DNA of 64,000 bases from positions 62,001 through 126,000 of the forward strand of contig NZ_RBAK01000001.1 of the NCBI RefSeq assembly GCF_003626595.1. The letters are read 5' to 3'. Shown in pieces: positions 1 to 8,304 of this stretch. The translations under genes were made by a program, and so were the position numbers. The notes beneath the pieces are model-generated. The model had not been told where the DNA came from and did no database searches. It saw only the letters and a program-made list of their open reading frames with translations. Within the stretch, counting starts at the first letter, position 1. Each line of letters begins with the position of its first letter. The stretch comes from Micromonospora endolithica (GTDB lineage: Bacteria > Actinomycetota > Actinomycetes > Mycobacteriales > Micromonosporaceae).

Positions 1-1386
1 CCGGCCGTCGGCGTTGGCCTCTAGCTGTGCCAGCACATCGTGGTCATCGATGTGGTCCACCAGGGCCTGCCATGCAGAGGCGGGTGGGCAAAGGGTCCGT
101 CGGGTGCGGCGACCGCGGTGCAGCAGGTAGTCGGCCGCGATGTATCCGCTGATCCCACCCATGGTGCCGTCGTCGACCGGCCTGAGGGCGGACGCGGCAC
201 CACGCAGCACTGTGGTGGCGTAGTCCAGGGCGTGATCCAGCCAATCATTCGCGGCGGTGGCCCGCTGGGCGGAGGTTAGATACCCCGGGACAGCATCAGC
301 GAGAAGCTCACGCGTCAGCGGAGCGCCCACGCCCAGGCGCCGCGCATCCACTGCAGCTGAGATAACAGCCTGGCCGTAGGGATTCGCGGCTTGTTCCCAC
401 CAGCGAAGCAGCTCTGGTCCCGCAGCCAACACCTGGGTTACGCCGGCGTCAGTGTTGTCGAGAGCCTCCCCGATGCGCCCATCGATGTCAGCTAACTCCT
501 GCGCCCGCCGGCGCTCCGCACCGCTGAACGCAGGTGCGACGTCAATGACATGAGCAAGATCAAGAAGTTCCCGACCGGAAGCGTGGTAGTCATCATCTCC
601 AGGCCGGCACGGGGCGATGCGGGTGGCGTACTCATCGGGCCACATGGTGCCGACCACCACCGCTCCGGCTTGGAGCAGGGCGCGTGCCGTGCCGGCGGTT
701 AGGCCAGTGTCGCGGGCAAGGTACCTCTGCATTTCGTCCAGCCAGACCACGGTACGGGCGGTGGGCGCCGCAGCAAGGGCCCGGATCTCCTCCGAGTCAG
801 CCGGATGGACGAGCCACCACTCCGGAACGGTATTCCGGACGGCTTCATAGAGGGTCCGCGTCTTTCCCACCGATGATCCACCCACCAGCAGCACGAAACA
901 CCCCTGTTGGACGCCCGCGGCCAACGCCGCTCTCAGCTGGGGGTCGACATCGCGAGGGATATACATGGGTAGCTCGTCGGGAGCGACCTCGGCCCGGATC
1001 GCGGCGTGAACGCCGAGCCGCCGGGGTAACGCTTCCCGTGCCCGTATCGCACCGGCGGGTTGGGCGAGATCAGCGGTGCGCGCACGCTCCCACGCCGCCA
1101 GCCATTGAGCGAGGTCAGCCGGCGCGACTCGGCAGACTGCCAGGTAGGTCCGCAGCTTGTCCTTACTGGGCAAACGTTTGCCGTTGACGATCTCTCCAAC
1201 GGTGCTTTTGCCCAGGACTTCCCAAAGCGATTCACCTGGGCGCGACCGCAGTTTCCTCGACTCGCGCTCGATGGCCTCGTACGACAGGTCCCTGCGGCGA
1301 CGGAGCCCATCCAAGCAAGTAGCCAACTCGGCCAGGGTGTTTACCCGGGACGGATCAACTCCTGGTACGGAGCTTGATCGATCCAC
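1..1386 (-). CDS. XRE-type N-terminus plus P-loop NTPase, partial (3' end outside window)
   Basis: The frame is open from a GTG at 1386 to the left edge, so the gene is cut there. The first ~75 residues resemble the helix-turn-helix that precedes many actinobacterial signalling ATPases (Leu-Ala-Glu-Leu, then a Ser-Tyr-Glu-Ala-Ile helix, then Gly-Glu-Ile-Val-Asn-Gly-Lys-Arg-Leu-Pro-Ser). A clear Walker A (GGSSVGKT) lies near residues 168-175 and a Walker B-like VVWLDEMQ near 211-217, followed by helical sequence. Known family: such XRE-NTPase proteins are usually annotated as STAND-like regulators. Its position beside a Gabija-like pair suggests, but does not prove, a defence or signalling role. 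A GTG at 1398 is an alternative start; neither has a strong ribosome binding site. Confidence 0.75.
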   Translation of the reverse strand, partial: MDRSSSVPGVDPSRVNTLAELATCLDGLRRRRDLSYEAIERESRKLRSRPGESLWEVLGKSTVGEIVNGKRLPSKDKLRTYLAVCRVAPADLAQWLAAWERARTADLAQPAGAIRAREALPRRLGVHAAIRAEVAPDELPMYIPRDVDPQLRAALAAGVQQGCFVLLVGGSSVGKTRTLYEAVRNTVPEWWLVHPADSEEIRALAAAPTARTVVWLDEMQRYLARDTGLTAGTARALLQAGAVVVGTMWPDEYATRIAPCRPGDDDYHASGRELLDLAHVIDVAPAFSGAERRRAQELADIDGRIGEALDNTDAGVTQVLAAGPELLRWWEQAANPYGQAVISAAVDARRLGVGAPLTRELLADAVPGYLTSAQRATAANDWLDHALDYATTVLRGAASALRPVDDGTMGGISGYIAADYLLHRGRRTRRTLCPPASAWQALVDHIDDHDVLAQLEANADGR

Positions 1387-1611
1387 CCTAGTTTCCACCA
1401 ATCCGCTTACTGTCCGACAGTTGGCACCGGCCTCCGACGGACAGAGTAGTAGCCGGTCGCTTACCGCTATGGCCGCCCAGGTCATCCGCCCGCGCCCGGC
1501 GGCGCCACCTCCGGGATCCTCCGACGCCATCGCCGGAGGGCTCACACCCCGGCTGCACTGGGACTCGTCCGCCAAGGAGCCGACTGGCCCTCACCACGTA
1601 AGGAGTTCCCC

Positions 1612-1749
1612 ATGCAGCAGTGGCTCGACGTCATCCAGGCCACCAGCAATTTTCTCGCCTTCGCTGCCGCCCTCACGAACCTCACCATCGCGATCACTAG
1701 CCGCCGCACACCTTCCGGTCGACGGTCACCGAGCGGCGTCGAGAACTAG
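1612..1749 (+). CDS. Small membrane-like protein, 45 aa, unrecognised
   Basis: ATG at 1612 follows a good ribosome binding site (GTAAGGAG at 1598-1605). The 45-residue product begins MQQWLDVIQATSNF, continues with a hydrophobic stretch (residues ~14-30, Ala/Leu/Ile rich, one possible membrane helix) and ends in a basic Arg/Ser tail before TAG. It lies between the NTPase gene and the Gabija-like pair, on the opposite strand to both. No family is recognised. Strong initiation signals and a plausible transmembrane segment support it; its short length and unknown conservation are against. It could be a small toxin-like or holin-like peptide or simply a leader. Confidence 0.45.
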   Translation: MQQWLDVIQATSNFLAFAAALTNLTIAITSRRTPSGRRSPSGVEN

Positions 1750-1975
1750 CTCCCTGTTGGCGCTGGTCCTGGCACCGCCTCGGGCGTCAGGGCCAGTCCG
1801 GGGCCTCTTATCAGCATGCTTGAAGCGTGCGGGCGCTCACCGGCAGGGGCAGTTTACCCTCGGCTGCCCACCTGATGCCGGCCGCTGTCACTGGGGGTAA
1901 CAATGATCATCGCCTGGCGCGACTGAGCGTCGAGGACGAAATGATCTTGCGCCTGCGTACCCAAGCGGTGAGCCA

Positions 1976-3835
1976 TCAGATGTCCAACGCGGTCACGACG
2001 ACGGGCACGTTGCGGCTCGTTAGGTGTCGGGCGACCTCCGGAATGTGGGCGGCGGGAAGTCCGAGCGCAACAAGCCGTCGGGCGCGGGTGACGGCGACAT
2101 AGAGGACCCGGAGCGCTTCTGCCGTATCAGGTGAAGTGCTGTTGGCAAGCGGTGGTAGCGCTCTGCCCTCGATCCACAAGGCGAGCATCCGGGTCGTCCG
2201 GTCCTCGTCAGGTACCAGCATGAGAACGGCGTCAGCTTCCTCGCCCTTGACCTGGTGCACGGTATCGGCCCGTGTTGCGGGAAGACCGCCGGGGGTCGCG
2301 GGAAGTTTGGCGACCGCGCTCGCGGGCCTGGTGCCTCTGCCCCGAGGAGAGGTGATGGCGATGCCGGCAGGCGTCGTTCGTCCAGGAGCCGGCGACAGTG
2401 TGTCGAAGGTGCGGCGGGCTGCGGCACACCAATCAGCGGCGGACAGGGACAGCTCGGGCAGTTCGTGTAGTGCGGTGGCGGCCAGGCGACGGAGATGGTG
2501 CGGGTCGATGCCATAGACAGCGTGTCGGTCGCTTGCTGCGGTGCTATCGGCGTCGGGCATCCAGTACCGCACCAGTGTGGCTTGGAGAGTCTGCTCGGCG
2601 AGGGTCCGGGTGCGTTGGTCTGAGGATGGTTGACGCAGAACGCCGACGGCCCAGATGAGTGATTCGACTGGGCTGGACGGTGGCCGCCGAGCACGACCGC
2701 CGAGCCCGGGAAGGGTCGCCGCACCGTGGGCCAGGATGAGCCGGTCGGCTGGGGCGATGTCGGCGTTGGTCGCGATGGTGTCGAACACTGCGAGCTCTTT
2801 GCCCTTGTCCAGCGCGATGAGGTGGACCGGCAGGTCGCTGTCGTGGTGGTCGGCCAGTGCGTTATCAGGCACGTGTCTGCGCGGGTCGGTGCGCATGGTT
2901 GCGGCGAGTTGGCAGATGGTGGTTGATGAGCGCCAGTTGCCGGTTAGCTCGATGGTTTCGGCGTGGTGGAGCAGTCGGGTGATCGCTGGCGTGCCCGGGT
3001 TGCGGAAGCCGTAGATGGCTTGGTCCGGGTCGCCGATGATGAGTGTGGGCAGTCCGAGCAGTTGGATGCCCCGCAAGATGTCGACGTCGACGTCGGAGCA
3101 GTCCTGCGCCTCGTCGATGATCAGCTCGGTAAACCGGGTGGGAAGGGTGTGCGCCAGAAGCTCTTTCCGCATTGCGAGATTGACGCCGGCCTGGCGGCGG
3201 ACCTCCTCGCCGGTGAAGAGCCGGTGGGTGTTGGCTAGTTCGGTTCGCCGCTGCTCAGCTAATCGACAGACGGCGGCGATTTGGTCGTCGCTGAGGTGTC
3301 GGCGCCCACCCTCGAAGCGAGGAGCACCGCTCAGGGTTGCGATCGGTGCTGAGTTCCCGCCGGGATAGCGGAACTGGAAGTCGGCGAGGTCGAACTGCTG
3401 GCGGGTCTTGTCGGACCAGTATTCGATCTGCCGCAGTTGGCGGGGTGCGTCTCGCCAACTTTCGAGCCGTCGGAACGGGCGCTGGTTGGTCATGTCAGGT
3501 GGGGGTAGGAAGGGGCGGACGAGGAATCGCCAGAAGAACCCGTCCAGAGTCATGATGGCGTTCGGGTGTTGCAGCAGGTCGGGACGGTTGAGTTCGTGAG
3601 CCCGGGCACGGATCTGCGCTGCCGCCACCTTAGTGAAGGAGGTGATGGCTCGGCCGGTCGGTTGGTTGCGGGGCGTGGTGCAGTGTCGCTCCACGATGGT
3701 GCGGGTCTTACCGGCGCCCGGACAGGCGAGGACCGCGCGGGGTGCGGCAGTGGCCACGACGGTGTCCTGTTGGGCGATAGCTGACGCTCGACGCTGGTGC
3801 AAGTCGTCCGCGATGGCGGTGGCCGATGCGGTCAT
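1976..3835 (-). CDS. UvrD/PcrA-like superfamily 1 helicase, GajB-like (Gabija)
   Basis: A 619-aa UvrD-family helicase. Visible motifs: Walker A CPGAGKT (residues 38-44), motif II LIIDEAQD (~238-245), motif III GDPDQAIYGFR (~268-278), NWRSS (motif IV), HQVKGEEAD (motif V) and YVAVTRARR (motif VI) near the C-terminus. The start is placed at the ATG that overlaps the stop of the upstream ATPase gene (ATGA at 3832-3835); an in-frame ATG at 3856 would add seven residues. UvrD-like helicases directly downstream of OLD/TOPRIM ATPases define Gabija (GajA-GajB) phage defence and the class 2 OLD pairs. Assignment as GajB is from architecture and order. It is longer than the ~500 aa of the type example. 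Confidence 0.8.
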   Translation of the reverse strand: MTASATAIADDLHQRRASAIAQQDTVVATAAPRAVLACPGAGKTRTIVERHCTTPRNQPTGRAITSFTKVAAAQIRARAHELNRPDLLQHPNAIMTLDGFFWRFLVRPFLPPPDMTNQRPFRRLESWRDAPRQLRQIEYWSDKTRQQFDLADFQFRYPGGNSAPIATLSGAPRFEGGRRHLSDDQIAAVCRLAEQRRTELANTHRLFTGEEVRRQAGVNLAMRKELLAHTLPTRFTELIIDEAQDCSDVDVDILRGIQLLGLPTLIIGDPDQAIYGFRNPGTPAITRLLHHAETIELTGNWRSSTTICQLAATMRTDPRRHVPDNALADHHDSDLPVHLIALDKGKELAVFDTIATNADIAPADRLILAHGAATLPGLGGRARRPPSSPVESLIWAVGVLRQPSSDQRTRTLAEQTLQATLVRYWMPDADSTAASDRHAVYGIDPHHLRRLAATALHELPELSLSAADWCAAARRTFDTLSPAPGRTTPAGIAITSPRGRGTRPASAVAKLPATPGGLPATRADTVHQVKGEEADAVLMLVPDEDRTTRMLALWIEGRALPPLANSTSPDTAEALRVLYVAVTRARRLVALGLPAAHIPEVARHLTSRNVPVVVTALDI

Positions 3836-5661
3836 GACGGTATTGCCACCAGCCATGTCAGCGCCTCCCGGATGTAGGGCGGCACCTGCAACGGATGGTT
3901 GCCGCTCATGGTGCGGTCGAGGAAGTCCTGCGCGAAGTCGCCTTTGCGCAGCTTGGTCTTCTTCATGGCGGCGATCAGGATGCGGGCTCGTTCGTCGGCA
4001 TCGGCAGCGGCGTCGACCTTGGCTTTGACCTTCCGGCCGGCTGTCGGGCGCTGCGCGGCCCAGGCGGGCCAGAAACCAGCGTTGCCCGCTTCGAGAAGTT
4101 CTGGTTCCAGCGTGCTGGGCGCGGCGAAAACGGTGGCGACGTCGGTGGCGTTGAGGCTTCCGATCAGGCGGTGGAGCTTTCCGAGGGGGTCATGGCGCTT
4201 GCCGGGGTCAGTGTCGGTGAGCACAACCACGCGCTCGGCGATGCGGCCCGACGGTGTCATGGTGAGCAGCATCCGCAGGTAGGGAGCGAAGTCCACACCG
4301 TCGATCGCGACGATTGTGGAGCCGACGAAGCGCGTCCAATCTCGTCCGCTGAACAGTGTTCTCGCCATCGCGGGCAGCAGGATAGCCTCGGCGATCCCTT
4401 CGACCAGGATGGTGCGGGGGCCGAACAGCATGCTGCTGCGGGTGGCGTCGAGATAGCGGTTCACGCGCGCTTCGTCGCTGGGCGGCAGGCCGAGCTCGGC
4501 GACGGCGACCGCCGACGCGGTGAACCTGACCGGCATGTTCCGGGCAGAGAGGTCGACGGGGCTAGACTCACCCGGGCTGACCGGGCGCCTTTGCAGCACC
4601 ACGATGTCCGCCACGTCAGTGTGTGCCGCCAAGAGCGGCGCGTGGGTGGTGACCACAACCTGGATGCGGCCCAGCCAACCGTTGCCGGGCGCCTGCTGAG
4701 AGTTATGTGCGGTACGGGAGAGGTAGTCCAGCAGGACCGCCTGCAGCTGTGGATGCAGGTGTGCCTCTGGTTCCTCGAGGAGCAGCAGCGTCAGGTCCGC
4801 CTGGGCCGCCGCATGCAGGTGGGTCAGTACGGTCGCGATGTAGGCGAGGTTCGCATAGCCCATCCCGGACTCGGCCAGCTCACGAGGCACCACCCCCGCG
4901 TCCGCCATGCGTATCCGCAGCCCTTTCACCAGACTGGCAAGGTCCGCCCGCCCGTAGCCAAGATCGGTGACCTGCTCATGTGCGCCACTGGTTAGCTCAG
5001 CAAGGGGTTCATTAACCATCTGCGCCGCCCTCTGAAGGACCGGATTAGCCTCAATGTTCCGCAATTGGTCACCGACCGCGGTCTGGAAACGCTCACGATC
5101 GTGGCGATCTCCACGCTCATCAACGAAGGTTTCGTCGTCTAACAGGCGCGCTATGATCGCCCGGATTCGGGACGTGCCGGCCGATCCCAGTTCGCGGATG
5201 GCGTCGCGCAACGGTGGCAGGTAGACGTGGCGTAGCCGGTTTCGCGCGCCGGGATCAGGGTCGTCGGCCACCGCGCCGCTGCCGGCCGTCCAACTCGTCC
5301 TGCCCCGCGCCTCTGCGGCACCGGGTGGCTCGTAGGTGAGCGCGTAGCACGCTTCGGCCTCACCAGACATGGCCGCCGATGACGTGAACGCGTCGCTATA
5401 GGGGGCGAGTTCCGCCAGGGTGCCTCGCAGCTTCATTCGGAGCGTGAAGCCGGCGTGTTCCCCGGTACGGCACACATCGTCAGGGTCAGCCCAGAGCGAA
5501 CGCCGGCCATCAAGAGGGTCCGTCACCAGCCGCAGTGCGTCCATTCCGCCCGACTTCCCCGCGCTGTTCTCCCCCAGCAACACGGTCACGCCGCGTCGTA
5601 ATGGAACTCGGGCCTTGGTAAACGCACGGAATCCGACTAGCTCCAACTCCGCGAGGTACAT
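3832..5661 (-). CDS. OLD-family ATPase/TOPRIM nuclease, GajA-like (Gabija)
   Basis: A 609-aa protein with an N-terminal ABC/SMC-like ATPase and a C-terminal TOPRIM domain. Walker A is GENSAGKS (30-37), Walker B LLLLEEPEAHLHP (~292-304) and the H-loop TTHAP (His340). The TOPRIM residues are Glu421 (ILVEG), Asp454 (VAIDG) and Asp483/Asp485 (LTDTDPGK), so the metal site looks intact. In the family, GajA is a nucleotide-sensing DNA nickase or nuclease that assembles with GajB. ATG at 5661 has a strong GGGAGGGGAAAG site. The gene is first in a two-gene operon with stop/start overlap to the helicase. A stand-alone class 2 OLD nuclease is the alternative reading. Confidence 0.82.
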   Translation of the reverse strand: MYLAELELVGFRAFTKARVPLRRGVTVLLGENSAGKSGGMDALRLVTDPLDGRRSLWADPDDVCRTGEHAGFTLRMKLRGTLAELAPYSDAFTSSAAMSGEAEACYALTYEPPGAAEARGRTSWTAGSGAVADDPDPGARNRLRHVYLPPLRDAIRELGSAGTSRIRAIIARLLDDETFVDERGDRHDRERFQTAVGDQLRNIEANPVLQRAAQMVNEPLAELTSGAHEQVTDLGYGRADLASLVKGLRIRMADAGVVPRELAESGMGYANLAYIATVLTHLHAAAQADLTLLLLEEPEAHLHPQLQAVLLDYLSRTAHNSQQAPGNGWLGRIQVVVTTHAPLLAAHTDVADIVVLQRRPVSPGESSPVDLSARNMPVRFTASAVAVAELGLPPSDEARVNRYLDATRSSMLFGPRTILVEGIAEAILLPAMARTLFSGRDWTRFVGSTIVAIDGVDFAPYLRMLLTMTPSGRIAERVVVLTDTDPGKRHDPLGKLHRLIGSLNATDVATVFAAPSTLEPELLEAGNAGFWPAWAAQRPTAGRKVKAKVDAAADADERARILIAAMKKTKLRKGDFAQDFLDRTMSGNHPLQVPPYIREALTWLVAIPS

Positions 5662-6075
5662 CGCTTTCCCCTCCCATCACACCTGCAGGCCGGGAGGATA
5701 GCCGTGACAGCGGGGTGGTTTCGACGTACTCGCCCGTGACCATTGGCCAAGATGTTCTGGCGGTCTCGCAATTGACGGCGGAGGACGGCCGACTGGGACT
5801 CACCGGAGTAGCCATGGACTGCGGCGAGTTGTTCATCAGGCGAGGCCTGTTGGTCACGGTGCTCAAAAATCGAGGCAGGCACGGTGGTCGTTTGGCGAGA
5901 AGACCCGATTGCTCCCGATCGTTGGAGCGGCCGGGAGTGCGGGGAGCGGTGGCCGGTGTCGTATCGCTCTGGCGGCTTGTCGGTTTCCGTCGATGACGGG
6001 TGCGACGTGGTGGGCCGGTCGACGGCCACCTGCACGGTGGCGGAGGTCGGTGTGGCTGCGAACGGTTTTGGTGTC
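5662..6075. other. Stretch without a convincing gene
   Basis: About 410 bp between the Gabija-like operon and the broken MFS gene. Short open frames exist on both strands but lack ribosome binding sites and convincing codon usage. The promoter of the leftward OLD/helicase operon should lie in its first ~100 bp. No repeat or hairpin stands out. Confidence 0.4.
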
Positions 6076-6190
6076 TCAGGTCTGGACGGTGAAAGGTCGT
6101 GGTGCGACGGTGTTCACTCGGGTGGTCATGCCGATGGCGGCGAGCGCGCAGCAGGTGGCGACCGCGGCGAGCAGCGGTGTGTATCCACTA

Positions 6191-7078
6191 AATGACGTCT
6201 CGTAACTCACTGAAGGCGTTGCCTCGCCCGGGCTGACGGCTCAGCCGGCGAGGATGATGTTGTGGAGATGGGCGATGCCGGAAGCAGCGTCGGTCAATGT
6301 GTGGGCGGCGCGACGGTAATCGCGCAGAATCTTGAAGCACTTCATCCTGGCCAGGGCGTGTTCCACCTGCGCTCGCACAGTGCGGTGTTGTTTGTTCAGG
6401 TCTGCCTTCCACTCGGGTAGCTCGCTGCCGTCGGCTGGCTTGCGGTACGGGATGATCACTTCAGGGTTGCCGCGGTAGGCGCCGTCGGCCATGACCGGCC
6501 GTCCGGCCAACTTCTGGTCGATGCCGCTGGTCCGGTAGACGATCGTGTCGTTGCGGTTGCCCGGTTGCGGGTCACCGAGGGCCACCACAAGGCGGGTGTG
6601 GGCGTCGATGGCGACCTGTAGGTTCGTTGAGTAGCGGTAGTTCTTGCTCGGGGCGGCCAGGCGGTGGTCCCGGGTCGGGATGAGGGTGCCGTCGACGATC
6701 GCGATCTGGTCGACCCGGCGCCGGCGAACCGGGGCCAAGGCCAGCAGCGGGCCGAGGGTGTCGATGACCCGGTGAGCGGCGGAGTGCGACACCCCGAACA
6801 ACAGGCCGATCTGGCGCATCGTCAGGTTCGTCCGCCAGTACGCGGCCACCAGCAACACCCGGTCGGCCAAGTCGAGAGCCCACTGCCGGCCCGGCCGACC
6901 ATCAGCGATCACGTCACCACCACGCTCGGCGACTAGCCGGACCAGCCGACGGAACTGGGCGGGCTGCAGCCCAGTGAACGGGAAGATCCACTCCGAGTGC
7001 CTCGCGGTGATCACCTGCACCCAGACATCCTCGATGATCGTCCTCAGCAGACAAACGCTGGGGTTACGAGACGTCCCT
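6191..7078 (-). mobile_element. IS5-family insertion sequence, 888 bp
   Basis: Imperfect 16-bp terminal inverted repeats, AATGACGTCTCGTAAC on the left and AGGGACGTCTCGTAAC on the right (reverse complement), bound one transposase gene. The flanks carry TA (6189-6190 and 7079-7080), read as a 2-bp target duplication. With one TA removed, the target is the palindrome CCACTAGTGG and the interrupted MFS frame is restored. TA duplications are known for some IS5-family subgroups. The subgroup cannot be fixed without a database comparison. Confidence 0.8.
6241..7020 (-). CDS. IS5-family transposase (DDE_Tnp_4 type)
   Basis: A 259-aa single-frame transposase. The N-terminal half contains an HTH-like segment (TMRQIGLLFGVSHSAAHRVI). 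The DDE catalytic core follows: first Asp in QIAIVDGTLIP, second Asp in VMADGAYRG, and a C-terminal Glu in VEHALARMK. These are the landmarks of the DDE_Tnp_4 domain of IS5-like elements. The frame runs from the left repeat side to ~58 bp from the right repeat and appears intact, so the element may still be active. Confidence 0.88.
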   Translation of the reverse strand: MQVITARHSEWIFPFTGLQPAQFRRLVRLVAERGGDVIADGRPGRQWALDLADRVLLVAAYWRTNLTMRQIGLLFGVSHSAAHRVIDTLGPLLALAPVRRRRVDQIAIVDGTLIPTRDHRLAAPSKNYRYSTNLQVAIDAHTRLVVALGDPQPGNRNDTIVYRTSGIDQKLAGRPVMADGAYRGNPEVIIPYRKPADGSELPEWKADLNKQHRTVRAQVEHALARMKCFKILRDYRRAAHTLTDAASGIAHLHNIILAG

Positions 7079-7804
7079 TAGTGGTGTGCAGGAGAACGGC
7101 GCCTGCAAGGGGTGCGGTGGCTTTGGCGATGGTGACGGGGGCGGCAAGGCGTCCGGCGACGCTCGCGTAGGCGGTGGTGCCGTAACGGTCCGCGAGCAGG
7201 GCTGGGGTGGCGAGGCTGGTGACGCCAAAGCCGAGCCTAAAGCCACCGTCGGTGATGACAGCGCCGGTGCGGCTGCCGGCGAGTAGGGGCATCGTGAGGA
7301 TGGCGGCGGCTTGGGTGGCGAAGACGGCGGCCACGATCGTGGTGACGCGCAGCTGTCGGCGGGCGGCGGTGAGGACGAGCCGGCCGGTGACCGACAGGAC
7401 GCCGAGCAGGCCTGTGGCGGTGGCGGGGTGGCTGCGGCTGATCAGGTAGCCGACGAGGTGGACGGTCATGGTGCTGGTTGCGGTGCCATGCGCGATGAAC
7501 GTTGCGGTCAGGATCCAGAATCGGGCATTGCGCATCGCGGAATTGACGATCGCGCGACGCTGGGCGTGGGCCGGCGGGTTGGAGTCAGTAGGTGCTGGTG
7601 CCGCTGATGTGCGCGGTCGGCGGATGGTGAGTGCCTGCAGCGGCACGGTGACCAGACCATGGATGACGGCGAGGGCGAGGAGCGCGCCGCGCCAGCCGAG
7701 GTGCGCGGCCAGGAGACCGGCCAGGGGAATGAAGATAGTGCTGGCGAAGCCGAGACTCTTGCACCCAGATGGCCGTCGTTGCCGTCTGACCCAGGCTGCG
7801 GTCT

Positions 7805-7838
7805 GCCTCGTACCCCCGCCCGCCGAGGGGTACGAGGC
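7805..7838 (-). terminator. 12-bp perfect stem, probable terminator of the copper operon
   Basis: GCCTCGTACCCC (7805-7816) and GGGGTACGAGGC (7827-7838) form a perfect 12-bp stem with a 10-nt loop. It lies ~70 bp downstream of the stop of the last leftward gene (7907). There is no U-tract, as is common for actinobacterial terminators. It could instead be a dyad operator. Confidence 0.55.
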
Positions 7839-7906
7839 TCGCAGCAGGTCTCAGTCACGCCTGATTTAGCCGACCGAGCCTCGGGAGGCGGCGTGCCTTC
7901 CTGCTG

Positions 7907-8188
7907 TCATGGCTGTGGGTTGCCTTTCCGGTCCGTCGTGTCGGCAGGGCCGGGTTCGGTGGGACGGCCGCGCAGCGTTGCTAGGCGCTGGCGGTACTCG
8001 TCGTCGCCAATTTCGCCGGCAGCATAGCGGCGGCGTAACACATCCTCCCCCTTTTCACCCTGCTCACTACGACCTGCGAAGGAACTGCGGCGGGCGAGCC
8101 AGATCACGCCAACGACCATGGCGGCCAGCACGGCCAGGGTTGCGAGGCCCATGAACGCCATCATCGGGCCCGTCCCGTTCCTACACAT
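7907..8188 (-). CDS. SHOCT-domain small membrane protein
   Basis: A 93-aa protein. One transmembrane helix (MAFMGLATLAVLAAMVVGVIW, ~10-30) is followed by a charged linker and a C-terminal SHOCT-like motif (DVLRRRYAAGEIGDDEYRQR), a short helical module often found at protein ends. ATG at 8188 has a GGAGG site six bases upstream. It is the last gene of the leftward copper operon, 116 bp after copA. Function is unknown; similar small SHOCT proteins often accompany actinobacterial copper ATPases. Confidence 0.75.
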   Translation of the reverse strand: MCRNGTGPMMAFMGLATLAVLAAMVVGVIWLARRSSFAGRSEQGEKGEDVLRRRYAAGEIGDDEYRQRLATLRGRPTEPGPADTTDRKGNPQP

Positions 8189-8304
8189 AACTACCTCCAG
8201 CAGCCGGATTTCCAGCCGGTTGAATGTCGCTGAGCAGCCCGTGCCACGCCTCGCCCGGGTCTGATCCGTACGGCAGCCCGCGCATGCCGCGCCCCTCGCC
8301 GCCG

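Larger units (their letters stand above)
6076..7757 (-). pseudogene. MFS transporter, 5'-truncated and split by an IS
   Basis: Two MFS pieces flank the insertion sequence. The larger (7757 to 7080) reads GFASTIFIPLAG, LGWRGALLALAV, then the second six-helix half. The smaller (6189 to 6076) ends in a hydrophobic segment LLAAVATCCALAAIGM and TGA. Joining them across the TA duplication restores one frame reading ...LHTTSGYTPLLAA..., so the gene was continuous before insertion. Upstream of ~7757 no MFS-like frame continues; roughly 130 N-terminal residues are missing, so the gene was probably dead for a second reason. The substrate is unknown. Confidence 0.75.

Noticed and set aside
5715-5996. 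93-codon + strand frame beginning MVSTYSPVTIGQDVLAV
   Set aside because: The first 60 codons look moderately protein-like, but there is no ribosome site and the rest is Arg-rich; not enough to call a gene.
7011-7775. Shared TCTGGGTGCA near the transposase start and the MFS truncation point
   Set aside because: Only about ten bases, and not at the IS ends; probably chance.
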